A stretch of 33,234 nt of DNA from Tieghemiomyces parasiticus (lineage: Eukaryota > Kickxellomycota > Dimargaritomycetes > Dimargaritales > Dimargaritaceae), in contig JANBPT010000503.1 of NCBI GenBank assembly GCA_027575765.1, positions 1-33,234 on the forward strand, in the 5' to 3' direction. The notes beneath the pieces are model-generated. The model worked only from the letters and a program-made list of their open reading frames with translations. It ran no database searches and was not told where the DNA came from. Every line of letters starts with the position of its first letter. The stretch's first letter is position 1. Shown here piece after piece: positions 33,159 to 33,234 of this stretch. Position numbers and translations under genes: made by a program.

Positions 33159-33234
33159 TTACTTGCGGCAGGGACCGTTCTGGCAGCCAGCACCGCAGTG
33201 GAGGTCGGAGGTACCGCAGAAACCGAAGCTGCTG
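33159..33234 (-). CDS. chitin-binding type-1 (hevein-like, CBM18) protein, C-terminal fragment
   Basis: Only the last 24 codons and the TAA (33161-33159) lie in the window; the rest is beyond its right edge. The frame reads GFCGTSDLHCGAGCQNGPC, then two residues and the stop. This matches the second half of a hevein domain: the S-x-[FYW]-G-[FYW]-CG core that binds N-acetylglucosamine (Ser and two aromatics, here S, F and F), then the spaced Cys of HCGxGCQxGPC. Such domains occur in secreted fungal chitinases, chitin deacetylases and chitin-masking proteins; the rest of the protein decides which. The domain is at the extreme C-terminus, common for a carbohydrate-binding appendage. The call rests on 24 residues, but the cysteine spacing is specific. 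Confidence 0.75.
   Translation of the reverse strand, partial: SSFGFCGTSDLHCGAGCQNGPCRK

Noticed and set aside
33138..33234. Plus-strand signal-peptide-like reading at the right edge
   Set aside because: A TAG at 33108 and no ATG precede it; the minus strand reads as a hevein-type domain with specific cysteine spacing.
1..33234. CRISPR arrays, insertion sequences, operons, riboswitches
   Set aside because: No regularly spaced repeats, transposase frames or bacterial signals; the genes are spliced and eukaryotic.

Overview
The window is nuclear DNA from a fungus. Genes are broken by short spliceosomal introns (47 to about 250 nt, mostly GTAAGT...YAG), coding strands have C/G-biased third codon positions, and leaders and 3' regions are pyrimidine-rich on the sense strand. 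The recognisable products are eukaryotic: a Mediator subunit, an HSF-type transcription factor, NADH-cytochrome b5 reductase, a PA-TM-RING E3 ligase, PEX11 and a hevein-type chitin-binding protein. No bacterial operon, rRNA, tRNA, CRISPR or transposase was seen. Wide intergenic space with balanced GC would fit an early-diverging (zygomycete-grade) fungus, but that placement is a guess. The sequence opens inside a repeat, so base 1 is probably a contig edge.

Layout. 1-2647: a 551-bp direct repeat (copies at 1 and 2097, offset exactly 2096) flanks a small secreted Gln-rich protein on the minus strand. 3961-4580: MED10 (+, two exons). 4.7-20.5 kb: about 16 kb with no recognisable gene, holding a few exon-like or codon-biased stretches (15165-15587, 16967-17062, 19175-19709) that I list as leads only. 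21144-21980: intronless HSF-type factor (+) after a long pyrimidine-rich leader, facing NADH-cytochrome b5 reductase (-, 24022-24867). A 2.4-kb divergent intergenic region leads to a PA-TM-RING ubiquitin ligase (+, 27236-29193, three exons), which faces PEX11 (-, 29677-30886, three exons). 31608-32779 is a tiled open stretch of unknown status. The last 76 bases (33159-33234, -) are the C-terminus of a chitin-binding type-1 protein cut by the window edge.

The genes look like ordinary eukaryotic housekeeping and regulatory genes without shared operon logic: transcription (MED10, HSF type), ER or outer-mitochondrial redox (CBR), endomembrane ubiquitination (PA-TM-RING), peroxisome division (PEX11) and secreted or wall-related proteins at both ends. 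The least ordinary items are the secreted gene inside a duplicated unit, whose 72-nt intron is in frame, stop-free and encodes a hydrophobic segment, and the unexplained coding-like stretches in the gene-poor region.
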